A stretch of DNA of 7,829 bases from assembly GCA_002503705.1 (NCBI GenBank), contig DASH01000029.1:1-7829 (forward strand), written 5' to 3'. Positions 1 to 5,802 of the stretch are shown here, piece by piece (positions within the stretch are counted from its first letter, which is position 1; each line of letters begins with the position of its first letter). The notes beneath the pieces were generated by a model, which ran no database searches, was not told where the DNA came from, and was given only the letters and a program-made list of their open reading frames with translations. The stretch comes from Candidatus Woesearchaeota archaeon UBA153. GTDB lineage: Archaea; Nanobdellota; Nanobdellia; Woesearchaeales; UBA525. A program made the translations under genes and the position numbers.

Positions 1-5
1 CATAT

Positions 6-92
6 TCAGCATCCCTGAGATGTTTGACGGTTCTGATTGTCGAGGAGTATACTCTTCCCTTGGAAGACGGCAAGGCCGTGCTCTTTCTCCAT
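6..92 (-). CDS. Short leaderless ORF, possible BRO-N-like antirepressor fragment
   Basis: A 28-codon ORF opens with ATG at 92 and ends with TGA at 8-6. The start lies 26-27 nt downstream of the centre of a strong TATA box, the spacing expected for a leaderless archaeal mRNA, so transcription and translation would begin at the same base. The first 15 residues (MEKEHGLAVFQGKSI) resemble, from memory, the N-terminus of BRO-N/phage antirepressor-type proteins. The following residues (LLDNQNRQTSQGC) do not continue that pattern, and the frame stops at once. It may be a decayed or frameshifted antirepressor, or an unrelated small protein. The homology is a weak recollection; the promoter geometry is what the sequence shows. 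Confidence 0.33.
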   Translation of the reverse strand: MEKEHGLAVFQGKSILLDNQNRQTSQGC

Positions 93-114
93 CAGTTCCG
101 GGTGGGCGGAGCGG

Positions 115-122
115 TTTATATA
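115..122 (-). promoter_or_regulatory. Archaeal TATA box, leaderless promoter
   Basis: TATATAAA on the minus strand, preceded by purine-rich GAAG at the BRE position. Its centre is 26-27 nt from the ATG at 92. It sits downstream of the DUF2283 stop codon, so it starts a new transcription unit running out of the left edge. No other gene is seen in the 117-nt gap between 93 and 209. Confidence 0.6.
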
Positions 123-209
123 CTTCACGGCAGAATGTCCAGTGTCCGTCGCTTCTCCGACGAGAACGGAGAAGAAACGAGTTTCGGTGCGCGCGAGAAA
201 ACGAACCGT

Positions 210-608
210 TCAAGAGGCCGCGAGGCAGACCGCTTCTGATGCTGAGGCGGGGAGATGCTCGGTGAGCTGCCGGACGAGGCTCGGCGAGCAAGAGATTGTC
301 TTATTCCGCAGCTTGACGTTGAAGTTCAGCTTCAGGATGAGGTTGCCGTCTTCCGTGATCTCCGCGTCGAGCGTCCATCCTGTGACGTCGCGGAGCATCA
401 TCTTCGTCACGCGCAGCGTCTTCGAGGAGAGGAACGCGCTCGCGTCGAAGATCTGGAGCCCGACGACGTAGCGTTCCTTGTCCAGGTCGACGACGAGGTT
501 CTCCAGCTCGAGGGATTTCCAATAGTCGCGATCCTTCACCTTGAAGTGGAGGATGTCGTGCGCGTAGTCGTAGTCGACCTCGCCTTTGCCTTTCAAGCGT
601 CGTTTCAT
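210..608 (-). CDS. DUF2283-family protein, putative antitoxin partner
   Basis: 132 residues if started at ATG 608, chosen because this ATG overlaps the upstream stop as ATGA (608-605), which implies translational coupling; a longer in-frame GTG start at 647 lies inside the upstream gene and is unlikely. The DUF2283 (COG5428-like) signature is visible: an acidic/aromatic strand VDYDYAHDILHF at residues 11-22, then LVVDLDKERYVVGLQIFDAS at 38-57. The family is usually about 60-80 residues, so the segment after about residue 60 is an extension. It contains further alternating strands (KLNFNVKLRNKTI) and ends with a short hydrophobic tail. DUF2283 genes are often found beside small RelE/BrnT-like or DUF4258 genes, which fits the neighbour here. 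The antitoxin role is inference; the family call is fairly firm. Confidence 0.75.
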   Translation of the reverse strand: MKRRLKGKGEVDYDYAHDILHFKVKDRDYWKSLELENLVVDLDKERYVVGLQIFDASAFLSSKTLRVTKMMLRDVTGWTLDAEITEDGNLILKLNFNVKLRNKTISCSPSLVRQLTEHLPASASEAVCLAAS

Positions 609-955
609 CGCGGCATCACATCGGCCTTGTAGAGCGTGATGACCCACACGTCTCTCGCGGGTCGTTCGATGATGATTTTCCAGTACTCGCCCGTATTTAA
701 AGATTCCTCCATCAGGACTCCTTCGTCATAGTACAGGACGTAGTTCCCGTTCTTCTGGAGCCCGACGAGACGCGGGACTGCGTGGTGGAAGAGCTCGAGC
801 AGGTCCTCCATACTGAACCGTTCTCGTTGCTCGTCGCTGAACCGGAAGAGGGAGTGGCGCGTCAGCTGGAGACGCTCGCGGCCGAGCGTCCGGAGATGCG
901 CGTTCCAGAACTTCTCGGCATCGCAGCGTTCGGCAATCCGGTGACCGTCCACCAT
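605..955 (-). CDS. DUF4258/BrnT-like small protein, putative toxin
   Basis: 116 residues. The middle and C-terminal parts follow the layout of DUF4258/BrnT/RelE-like mini-toxins: a basic helix with an early His (RHSLFRFSDEQRERFS, residues 33-48), a second helix MEDLLELFHHAV (49-60), then strands GNYVLYYDEG (70-79), YWKIIIERP (91-99) and VWVITLYKAD (103-112), with the closing strand expected of this fold. The N-terminal 30 residues are not recognised. Start ATG 955 is supported by a TATA-like element centred about 27 nt upstream. Its stop overlaps the DUF2283 start, the tight coupling typical of TA pairs. RNase activity would be predicted by analogy with RelE/BrnT, but no catalytic set can be assigned by eye. 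The family assignment is moderate and the TA role is inferred. Confidence 0.6.
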   Translation of the reverse strand: MVDGHRIAERCDAEKFWNAHLRTLGRERLQLTRHSLFRFSDEQRERFSMEDLLELFHHAVPRLVGLQKNGNYVLYYDEGVLMEESLNTGEYWKIIIERPARDVWVITLYKADVMPR

Positions 956-977
956 GGCTGCGGGCGAAGCAGCACGC

Positions 978-986
978 CTTCAAAAG
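978..986 (-). promoter_or_regulatory. Weak TATA-like element of the DUF4258/DUF2283 operon
   Basis: CTTTTGAAG on the minus strand is centred at about 982, 27 nt upstream of ATG 955, consistent with leaderless initiation. It is the only A/T-rich stretch upstream of that gene apart from the T-tract of the terminator next to it. The match to the archaeal TATA consensus is modest. Confidence 0.4.
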
Positions 987-997
987 CCTATCCCGAG

Positions 998-1032
998 AAA
1001 AACCGGAACGTCTCCGGAAGAGGCCGGAAACG
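998..1032 (-). terminator. Hairpin plus T-tract terminator after the doc region
   Basis: On the minus strand, CGTTTCCGG and CCGGAGACG form a 9-bp stem around a 6-nt loop (1009-1032). The only non-Watson-Crick position is a U-G wobble in minus-strand RNA; it would be a C-A mismatch in plus-strand RNA, so the structure belongs to the minus transcript. Six nt beyond the stem is a run of five T (1002-998). It lies between the doc/small-ORF end and the next promoter, where an operon boundary would be expected. Confidence 0.5.
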
Positions 1033-1067
1033 ACGCGGACCGTGAAGGCTGACGCTCTCCGAGAACG

Positions 1068-1175
1068 CTACAGCTTGCCGATAGCGATGAGCAAGTGTTC
1101 GTGCCCTTTGATGAGCGCTTTGATGTGCGCTTCCCTTTCAGGCGTGATGGCGCCGGAACTCTTTGATCGTTCCAT
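1068..1175 (-). CDS. Small ORF overlapping the 3' end of doc, candidate antitoxin
   Basis: 35 codons, ATG at 1175 to TAG at 1068, in a different frame from doc and overlapping its last 38 nt. The peptide begins MERSKSSGAITPEREAHIKA and ends LIKGHEHLLIAIGKL, with a credible amphipathic helix in its second half (residues 12-35). The half lying outside doc reads as ordinary protein, not the Arg-rich sequence of shadow frames. No strong Shine-Dalgarno is seen; coupling to doc termination is possible. Doc toxins normally have a small antitoxin next to them and none is recognisable upstream, so this is the best positional candidate. Alternatives: an out-of-frame C-terminal extension of Doc reached by frameshift, or chance. 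The frame stays open upstream of ATG 1175, so the start is uncertain. Confidence 0.4.
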   Translation of the reverse strand: MERSKSSGAITPEREAHIKALIKGHEHLLIAIGKL

Positions 1176-1545
1176 CTTCAATCCATCGAGAGATCTCTTC
1201 CACAGTATAAAAATCTTCCCGTATCCCCTGTAGGGTCTTGGCGTTCTTCGCGTCGTCGGGGACGGCGAACCGTCCGCCGTTCGCGAGGACGAACTCTTTG
1301 GCGGCGAGGAAGGCCGTCCGGCGGTTCCCGCTCGCGAACGCGTGCGCCTTCACCAGCCTTGAGAGCAGGACTGCCGCCTTCTCGTGAACGCTTCCTTCAT
1401 GGCTTCGGCACGCCTCCAACGCCGCGCCCAGCTTCTGCCGGCTGCGCAGTTCCGGCCGATCCGCTTTCTTCACCCTGAGTACGTCGAGCGCTACCCGGTT
1501 GAACGCAATCACGTCCTCTTCACTCAGATAGATACGGTGTGTCAT
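1138..1545 (-). CDS. doc: Doc/Fic-family (death-on-curing) toxin
   Basis: 135 residues, close to the length of P1 Doc (126 aa). The core motif HAFASGNRRTA (residues 68-78) matches the Fic/Doc loop HxFx(D/E)xN(K/G)RT: catalytic His68, Phe70, Asn74, Arg76 and Thr77. It is followed by the usual helix FLAAKEFVLANG (79-90) and the C-terminal segment YTVEEISRWIEDG (113-125). Doc proteins phosphorylate EF-Tu and stop translation; Fic relatives AMPylate targets. Here the acidic residue of the motif is replaced by Ser72, so activity may be altered. Start ATG 1545 has a GAGGG Shine-Dalgarno (1556-1552) with a 6-nt spacer and no clear TATA box, suggesting cotranscription with the upstream surface-protein region 46 nt away. 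No Phd-like antitoxin precedes it; a small overlapping ORF follows. Confidence 0.85.
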   Translation of the reverse strand: MTHRIYLSEEDVIAFNRVALDVLRVKKADRPELRSRQKLGAALEACRSHEGSVHEKAAVLLSRLVKAHAFASGNRRTAFLAAKEFVLANGGRFAVPDDAKNAKTLQGIREDFYTVEEISRWIEDGTIKEFRRHHA

Positions 1546-1591
1546 GCGAATCCCTCTCTCCCGTGTCGCTTCTCGTTTGTTCCTCGCGTCG

Positions 1592-1840
1592 TCAGCTGTA
1601 CCGTGACAGCTTGCCGCCGGCTTGGACGCGGACGGTGGCGCCGTTCTCCGCGCGGCAACTCGTCCAGTTGTACAGCGCCGCAGTGATCGTAATCAACCCG
1701 GTTCCGGTGAATGTCAAATTCTTCCCGTGCAGGTCCGTCGCCGTCGTCAGCGTGCACGTGTCGCTGCCCGTGACTGCCCAGTTGCCGCTGCCGCCGTACG
1801 TGCAGCTCTCGCCGATGATGGTGAGCTCGTTGCTGCACAC
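1592..1840 (-). pseudogene. Surface-protein-like fragment behind two in-frame stops
   Basis: Reads as 82 residues from GTG 1840, but the frame is open back to 1882. It is the same frame as the large surface gene, separated from it only by TGA-AGG-TGA (1891-1883). The content is that of an exported beta-rich protein: paired cysteines, the segments CTYGGSGNWAVTGSDTCTL and KNLTFTGTGLITITAALYNW, sequons NLT and NWT, and no signal peptide. A good Shine-Dalgarno (AGGTGA, 1888-1883) precedes an ATG at 1878, but that ATG is in another frame which soon closes. The likeliest explanation is a broken downstream surface gene or a lost C-terminal module. A short separate protein from GTG 1840 or stop-codon readthrough cannot be excluded. 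A 6-bp inverted repeat (AGCTGT/ACAGCT, 1594-1611) lies at its end. Confidence 0.5.
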
Positions 1841-1888
1841 TTCGACGCCGTCGTTCGCGTCCTGCTGAAGAGCGTCATCTGTTCACCT

Positions 1889-4800
1889 TCAGTTGCACGC
1901 TTCCTGTTTCGTCCCGCCGTCCGGGCTGTACAGGGTGATGCACGTCGTGTTCCCGCACAGTTTGCCCCCGCCGGGCATGGTGATGCACGAGCCGGCGGTG
2001 TACAACGTGACGCCGCCCGTCGCGTTCACGCTCGCTTGTTTCGTCCCGGCGCTCGACTGCCACTCGGTCAAGTTCGCCGTCTGGCCCGCGTGTCCTTTCA
2101 ACGTCAACGGGACGACGCCCGCCGCGCCAGCGTTCAACACGTTCGCGCCGCCTGCTGAATAGATGGCATAGTTCGTCGTCGCGCTGGTCAAAGCATTAAT
2201 GTAAATGCCGTACTGCGTGCCGACCGTGCCGCCGGAAGCTTTACTCACGTCCACAATATTAATGCCCTTGAGAGTCGTCACCGTGCTCGTCGCGCCGACG
2301 TAAGACTGCACGTTGATACCCACACCATTCGACACTGTACCCGCGCCTGTAGCGTAAGGAGCGTAGAAATTCATCCCGTAAAGGTTCGCCAACGGCTGAG
2401 CACTATTCTGACGCACATTAGCGTACAAGCCAGTATTCGTGCCACCAGTCGCCGTACCACTGTGCGCGGAAGTGCTCAAGATTTGCAAACCCGTAGCACT
2501 CGGCGTACCAGTCGCTCGACCGTCGCTGAATGTGAAAGTTGCGGTCGAGACATCAGCGTGATTATCAACCGACGACACCCAAGCATAAACGTTCAACGCT
2601 TCATCATTAGCCCCTGCCATCTTCACGCCGCCGGCACTCCCCACGTCCAAGCGACCCGCAGAACTCACCGCGTCCAGAATAGTCCCCGCGCTGTTCTGCA
2701 CCTCCAACAAGTTCGCGGATTGCGAAGCGTAACCCTTGACGATAACGCCTTTCGTCGCCGCCGCGCCGGCGTTCACTTGCAGCATCGCGCCCGGAGCAGT
2801 CGTCCCGATGCCGACCTTCATACCGTCAGTATCCGCGTAGATGAGGCTCGTCTTCGTCGTCGTGTTGCTCACGTTCATGATGAGTGACGTCTTCGTCTGC
2901 GCGCTCGTGTTCGACCAGCCCGCCGCGCGGTTCTGGAAGGCGAGTATTGTCGAGGAGTTTCCGCTCCAGTTGCCGAGGCTGCTGACGAGCGCTGTTGTCG
3001 CGTAACTGCTCGCGTTGCCGCTCCAGTTGCCGAGGCTGCTGATCCAGTTGTCGTACGTCGTCTTGTTCCCGCTCCAGTTGCCGAGGCTGCTGACGAGCGC
3101 TGTTGTCGCGTAACTGCTCAACGATTGGTTGCACAGTCCGTTCGCCGCAGTGCAGACTTCGTCGTTCCCGACGAAGAAACTGCCGGAAGCGTTCACGCTT
3201 GCCTTCGCCGTCCCGCTGCTGTTCTGCCACTCTTGCAAGTTCGCGCTCTGCGACGCCGCGCCTTGGACGATGAGACCGACGGTCGCGGCATCACCAACTT
3301 GAACGTCGAGCTGCGCGTCAGGGCTTATATCTATGATGCCGACCTTGCCTGCCTTGAAAATCATCGTGTCCACGGCTGCTGACGAGGCGCCGACCGGGAC
3401 TGCGATGCGCAAGTTCTGGTTCGAGTAGTTGGAGTCGCCGTCCGCGACTGAGTAGATGCGCCCAGCGAAGTACCGACCCGTGCCGGTGGTTAGTGAGTTG
3501 TAGAAATCTTGCGCGACACTCGCCCCGGCCGCCGTCGCAGACTCCAACCGTAAGACCTCGGTGGCGGCCGACGCGTCTTTCAAGTGCAATCGCACACTCG
3601 GCGCAGTCGTCCCGATGCCCACGAGACCGGCGTTGGTTATTCGCATCCTTTCGGTGTCGCTGCTGTTCCGGAAAATGATATCCGCGCCCGCAGTGTAGGG
3701 TTCGTAATACGCTGCGCTCACACTACTGACGATGTTCGCGACTCCACCGGCGTAGAAGTTATAGTTGGTGGCGAGGCCGCCGCCGCTCGCGATGATGGCG
3801 CCGTTGACGTCCAGCGCGTAACCGCTCGTGGGAGCCGCAGTCTTGATGCCGACTCTCATGTTCGTCGTGTTCGCGAAGATAAGGCTCGTCTTCGTCGTCG
3901 TGTTGCTCACGTTCACGATGAGGTTCGTGTACGTTTGCGTGCTCGTGTTCGTCCAGCCCGCCGCGCGGTTCTGGAAGGCGAGTATTGTCGAGGAGTTCCC
4001 GCTCCAGTTGCCGAGGCTGCTGACGAGCGCTGTTGTCGCGTAACTGCTCAACGATTGGTTGCACAACCCGTTCGCCGCCGTGCACACTTCGTCGTTCCCG
4101 ACGAAGAAACTGCCGGAAGCGTTCACGCTCGCCTTCGCCGTTCCGCTGCTGTTCTTCCACTCCGTCAGGTTCGCCGTTTGTCCGACTTTCGCTTTGACCG
4201 TCAACGGGACGTTGCCGACGGCAGACGCTCCGACTATCAAGCTTCCGTTGCCGGTCGTGCTGCCGTCAGTGATGTGCAGGATGCCGTCAGCGCTTCGCAT
4301 CATGCCGACCGTCATCGCGTTACCCGTCGGGTTCGCGCTCCAGCCGATGACGCCGCCATCACGGACCATGAAGTTTCCACTCGCGGCGCTGAAGGCGTTG
4401 TAATTCGTTCCTGCATTAGAGATAGTGATGTACGCTCCCGAGACGCTGTAAAAACCGTAATCGTCATTCGCCGCGAACGATAATCCCGGAGCCGCCGCCG
4501 TGCCCGTCGGCGCGACGATGACCCCGTCGCTCTTCACGTACGCCTTCGCCGTCCCGCTGCTGTTCTGCCACTCTTGCAGGTTTTGCGTCTGGCCGGCGAC
4601 GGCTTTCACTTGGAGCGTCTCGCTCGTGTTGTCGCCGGTGATGTTCACGTGGCCTGTGTTCACGAGGATGTTGAGCAGGGTACTCGTCATCGTGCTCGTG
4701 TTCGTCCAGCCTGCGGCGCTGTTGAACGAGGCGGCGCCCGTGACGGTGAGATCGCCGGTGATCGTCACGTCGTCGCCGACGATCAGGTCGTCCCCGACGA

Positions 4801-4906
4801 TGACGTCGCCGCCGGCGTGCACCCATCCGGTCGTGTTGATGTTCGAGGCAGCTGTCGCTACGGCGACGTTGAGGAGGAGGACTGCGAGGTAGAGGAGGGT
4901 CTTCAT
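1889..4906 (-). CDS. Large secreted modular surface protein, tail-fibre/adhesin-like
   Basis: 1005 residues from ATG 4906, chosen because it gives a compact Sec signal peptide (MKTLLYLAVLLLNVAVATA, cleavage near 19-20). An in-frame ATG at 4954 with a GAGG element would add 16 residues. After a collar of short repeats (DVIVGDDLIVGDDVTITGDL, 34-53) come five copies of a unit like GQTANLTEWKNSSGTAKASV (about 98, 237, 546, 722, 935) and four of VGIxTxxPxxxLxV (about 352, 429, 522, 698), motifs typical of phage tail fibres and adhesins. Repeats SSLGNWSGN occur at 297, 607, 623 and 642. There are roughly 33 N-x-S/T sequons and eight cysteines, mostly as CxxxxxxC pairs. The end, GNTTCITLYSPDGGTKQEACN, looks like a natural C-terminus; there is no membrane anchor. 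Probable role: glycosylated cell-surface attachment protein. Receptor and anchoring are unknown. Confidence 0.8.
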   Translation of the reverse strand: MKTLLYLAVLLLNVAVATAASNINTTGWVHAGGDVIVGDDLIVGDDVTITGDLTVTGAASFNSAAGWTNTSTMTSTLLNILVNTGHVNITGDNTSETLQVKAVAGQTQNLQEWQNSSGTAKAYVKSDGVIVAPTGTAAAPGLSFAANDDYGFYSVSGAYITISNAGTNYNAFSAASGNFMVRDGGVIGWSANPTGNAMTVGMMRSADGILHITDGSTTGNGSLIVGASAVGNVPLTVKAKVGQTANLTEWKNSSGTAKASVNASGSFFVGNDEVCTAANGLCNQSLSSYATTALVSSLGNWSGNSSTILAFQNRAAGWTNTSTQTYTNLIVNVSNTTTKTSLIFANTTNMRVGIKTAAPTSGYALDVNGAIIASGGGLATNYNFYAGGVANIVSSVSAAYYEPYTAGADIIFRNSSDTERMRITNAGLVGIGTTAPSVRLHLKDASAATEVLRLESATAAGASVAQDFYNSLTTGTGRYFAGRIYSVADGDSNYSNQNLRIAVPVGASSAAVDTMIFKAGKVGIIDISPDAQLDVQVGDAATVGLIVQGAASQSANLQEWQNSSGTAKASVNASGSFFVGNDEVCTAANGLCNQSLSSYATTALVSSLGNWSGNKTTYDNWISSLGNWSGNASSYATTALVSSLGNWSGNSSTILAFQNRAAGWSNTSAQTKTSLIMNVSNTTTKTSLIYADTDGMKVGIGTTAPGAMLQVNAGAAATKGVIVKGYASQSANLLEVQNSAGTILDAVSSAGRLDVGSAGGVKMAGANDEALNVYAWVSSVDNHADVSTATFTFSDGRATGTPSATGLQILSTSAHSGTATGGTNTGLYANVRQNSAQPLANLYGMNFYAPYATGAGTVSNGVGINVQSYVGATSTVTTLKGINIVDVSKASGGTVGTQYGIYINALTSATTNYAIYSAGGANVLNAGAAGVVPLTLKGHAGQTANLTEWQSSAGTKQASVNATGGVTLYTAGSCITMPGGGKLCGNTTCITLYSPDGGTKQEACN
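2915..3011 (-). repeat. 97-bp internal repeat of the surface gene, copy 2
   Basis: Matches 3953-4049 over 97 bp with a single difference (TTT versus TTC in the plus strand). It encodes the segment containing SSLGNWSGNSSTILAFQNRAAGW in both places. Near identity at DNA level, silent sites included, indicates recent duplication or gene conversion. Confidence 0.85.
3068..3225 (-). repeat. 158-bp internal repeat of the surface gene, copy 2
   Basis: Aligned with 3998-4155, it has about six mismatches, all silent in the encoded protein (from ASVNASGSFFVGNDEVCTA to SSLGNWSGN). Between this and the 97-bp repeat lies an extra 57-bp piece (3012-3067) carrying one more SSLGNWSGN unit. The 23-mer beginning GCTCCAGTTGCCGAGG occurs at 2963, 3020, 3071 and 4001. 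Confidence 0.85.
3953..4155 (-). repeat. Surface gene repeat, uninterrupted copy 1
   Basis: The contiguous counterpart of the two repeats at 2915-3011 and 3068-3225. Here the 97-bp and 158-bp segments overlap at one SSLGNWSGN unit; the other copy has been expanded by insertion or unequal recombination of that unit. Confidence 0.8.
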
Positions 4907-4975
4907 GTTGTTTGTGCAAGGTCTTCTCGTCCGGTTTCTCTCGTTCTCGCGCATCGTGTCCGCCTCGTTTTGTCT

Positions 4976-5005
4976 ACTCTGAAGTATTATACTTTGAAGT
5001 ATTAT
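4976..5005 (-). promoter_or_regulatory. Promoter of the surface gene in a 15-bp tandem repeat
   Basis: ACTCTGAAGTATTAT (4976-4990) and ACTTTGAAGTATTAT (4991-5005) are adjacent copies with one mismatch. Read on the minus strand they contain TATAATA (4991-4985), a plausible TATA box with an upstream purine-rich BRE (CAAAG). A start site about 25 nt downstream would fall near 4963, giving a leader of about 8 nt to ATG 4954 or about 56 nt to ATG 4906. The second copy covers the TAA stop of the preceding nucleotidyltransferase gene, so spacing between the operons is minimal. Confidence 0.55.
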
Positions 5006-5802
5006 TTCCGCGCCTTCGCGCTCTTTCGCCGCGCTTGTTCCGTCACGCTCCTCGTCGCCTGCCGTCCCGCCGTTCGTTTCGTCAAGGATTTCTTCGTTCG
5101 CATTCTTTTCGCGTCGTTTCTCTTCTTCTGCAACGTCTTCTTCGTCGCTTTCGCCTTCGCGTCCACGGCCGCGTACAGCTTCTTGAAGTAGGCTTCCGGG
5201 ATGAAGACGAGGTCGTCCACGTCGTGCAGCGCTCGTTCCATGTCGAAGAGCGACCACGTGTCGCCGTGCGCGTACTGCCAGAGCGTCTCGTCGATGAGGA
5301 GGTCCCAGTCGAGTTTCTTCTCCAGCCCGACGATGGTGCGGATGTCCTCCGCGTCCTTGTCCCTGCTCGTCACCGCCTTGAGAAGGATGACGTGCTCTTT
5401 CCGTAGCACCTTGACGGTGAGCTTTTGTCTCCCCCGGTACTCGTGCACGGCTTCAGCGTCTTCTTTCATCTTCGGGCTGAGTCTGGTCCTGAAGACTTGC
5501 GTCGCGAAGAGGTCGATGCGAGAGTCGCCGAGCTGCAGCATCACCGGGCGGTGTTCCGCTTTCAGCTTCTCCGGGATGTAGATGCGGAACGGACTTGTCT
5601 CCTTGAAGCCGACGCGTTGCAGCGCCGCGATGGCGAGCTGCCGGTCCGCTTCGCTCTCGAAGAGGAGGTCGACGTCCTTCGTCTCCTCCTTGTAGCCGTA
5701 CCACATCATGGCGTTCCCCCCGAACGCCCAGCACGTCACGTCCTTCGAGAGCCGGTCGGCGATCATCGTGAAGAGCCGTTCCTGATCCTTGAGGGTGATC
5801 AT
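5002..5802 (-). CDS. AbiEii-like nucleotidyltransferase with basic tail
   Basis: 266 residues. A DNA-polymerase-beta-type nucleotidyltransferase core is visible: FGGNAMMWYG (residues 27-36) as the glycine turn, metal ligands Asp43 and Asp45 in TKDVDLLFE, and the third acidic residue Asp97 in SRIDLFA. A helical segment with KAVTSRDKDAEDI (142-154) resembles the K/R-x-K-D-x-x-D helix of AbiEii/DUF6036 proteins. The last 51 residues contain 22 Lys/Arg, an unusual tail suited to RNA or ribosome binding. In AbiE-type (type IV) systems the nucleotidyltransferase is the toxin and the winged-helix protein the antitoxin and repressor; related enzymes add nucleotides to tRNA 3' ends. Start ATG 5802 overlaps the upstream stop as ATGA, so the two are translationally coupled. 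The function is inferred from family and context. Confidence 0.75.
   Translation of the reverse strand: MITLKDQERLFTMIADRLSKDVTCWAFGGNAMMWYGYKEETKDVDLLFESEADRQLAIAALQRVGFKETSPFRIYIPEKLKAEHRPVMLQLGDSRIDLFATQVFRTRLSPKMKEDAEAVHEYRGRQKLTVKVLRKEHVILLKAVTSRDKDAEDIRTIVGLEKKLDWDLLIDETLWQYAHGDTWSLFDMERALHDVDDLVFIPEAYFKKLYAAVDAKAKATKKTLQKKRNDAKRMRTKKSLTKRTAGRQATRSVTEQARRKSAKARK

Noticed and set aside
24..239. Plus-strand ORF of about 71 codons at the left edge (VEEYTLPLEDGKAVLFLHQF)
   Set aside because: The first half looks protein-like, but it runs antisense through a strong TATA box, begins at TTG or off the window, and its second half is charged shadow-type sequence. I cannot exclude the tail of a gene entering from the left.
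1542..1838. 98-codon minus ORF overlapping the surface-like fragment
   Set aside because: His/Arg-rich shadow frame; the overlapping frame 1592-1840 has the convincing surface-protein sequence.
1883..1891. TGA recoding (selenocysteine or altered code) joining the two surface ORFs
   Set aside because: TGA acts as the normal stop of several other genes here (doc, HEPN, the ATGA overlaps), and no SECIS-like structure was noticed.
2915..3225. Possible CRISPR array from short repeats
   Set aside because: The repeats are in frame within a coding sequence and encode SSLGNWSGN; spacing is irregular and no cas-like gene is near.
3584..4483. 299-codon plus-strand open frame opposite the surface gene
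   Set aside because: Its translation is Arg/Ala/Val-rich low-sense sequence mirrored from the repetitive GC-rich surface gene; it has no start signals and no recognisable domain.
4907..5257. N-terminal extension of the surface protein frame to 5257
   Set aside because: The extra 117 residues lie mostly inside the nucleotidyltransferase gene, are highly charged and precede a clean signal peptide at 4906.
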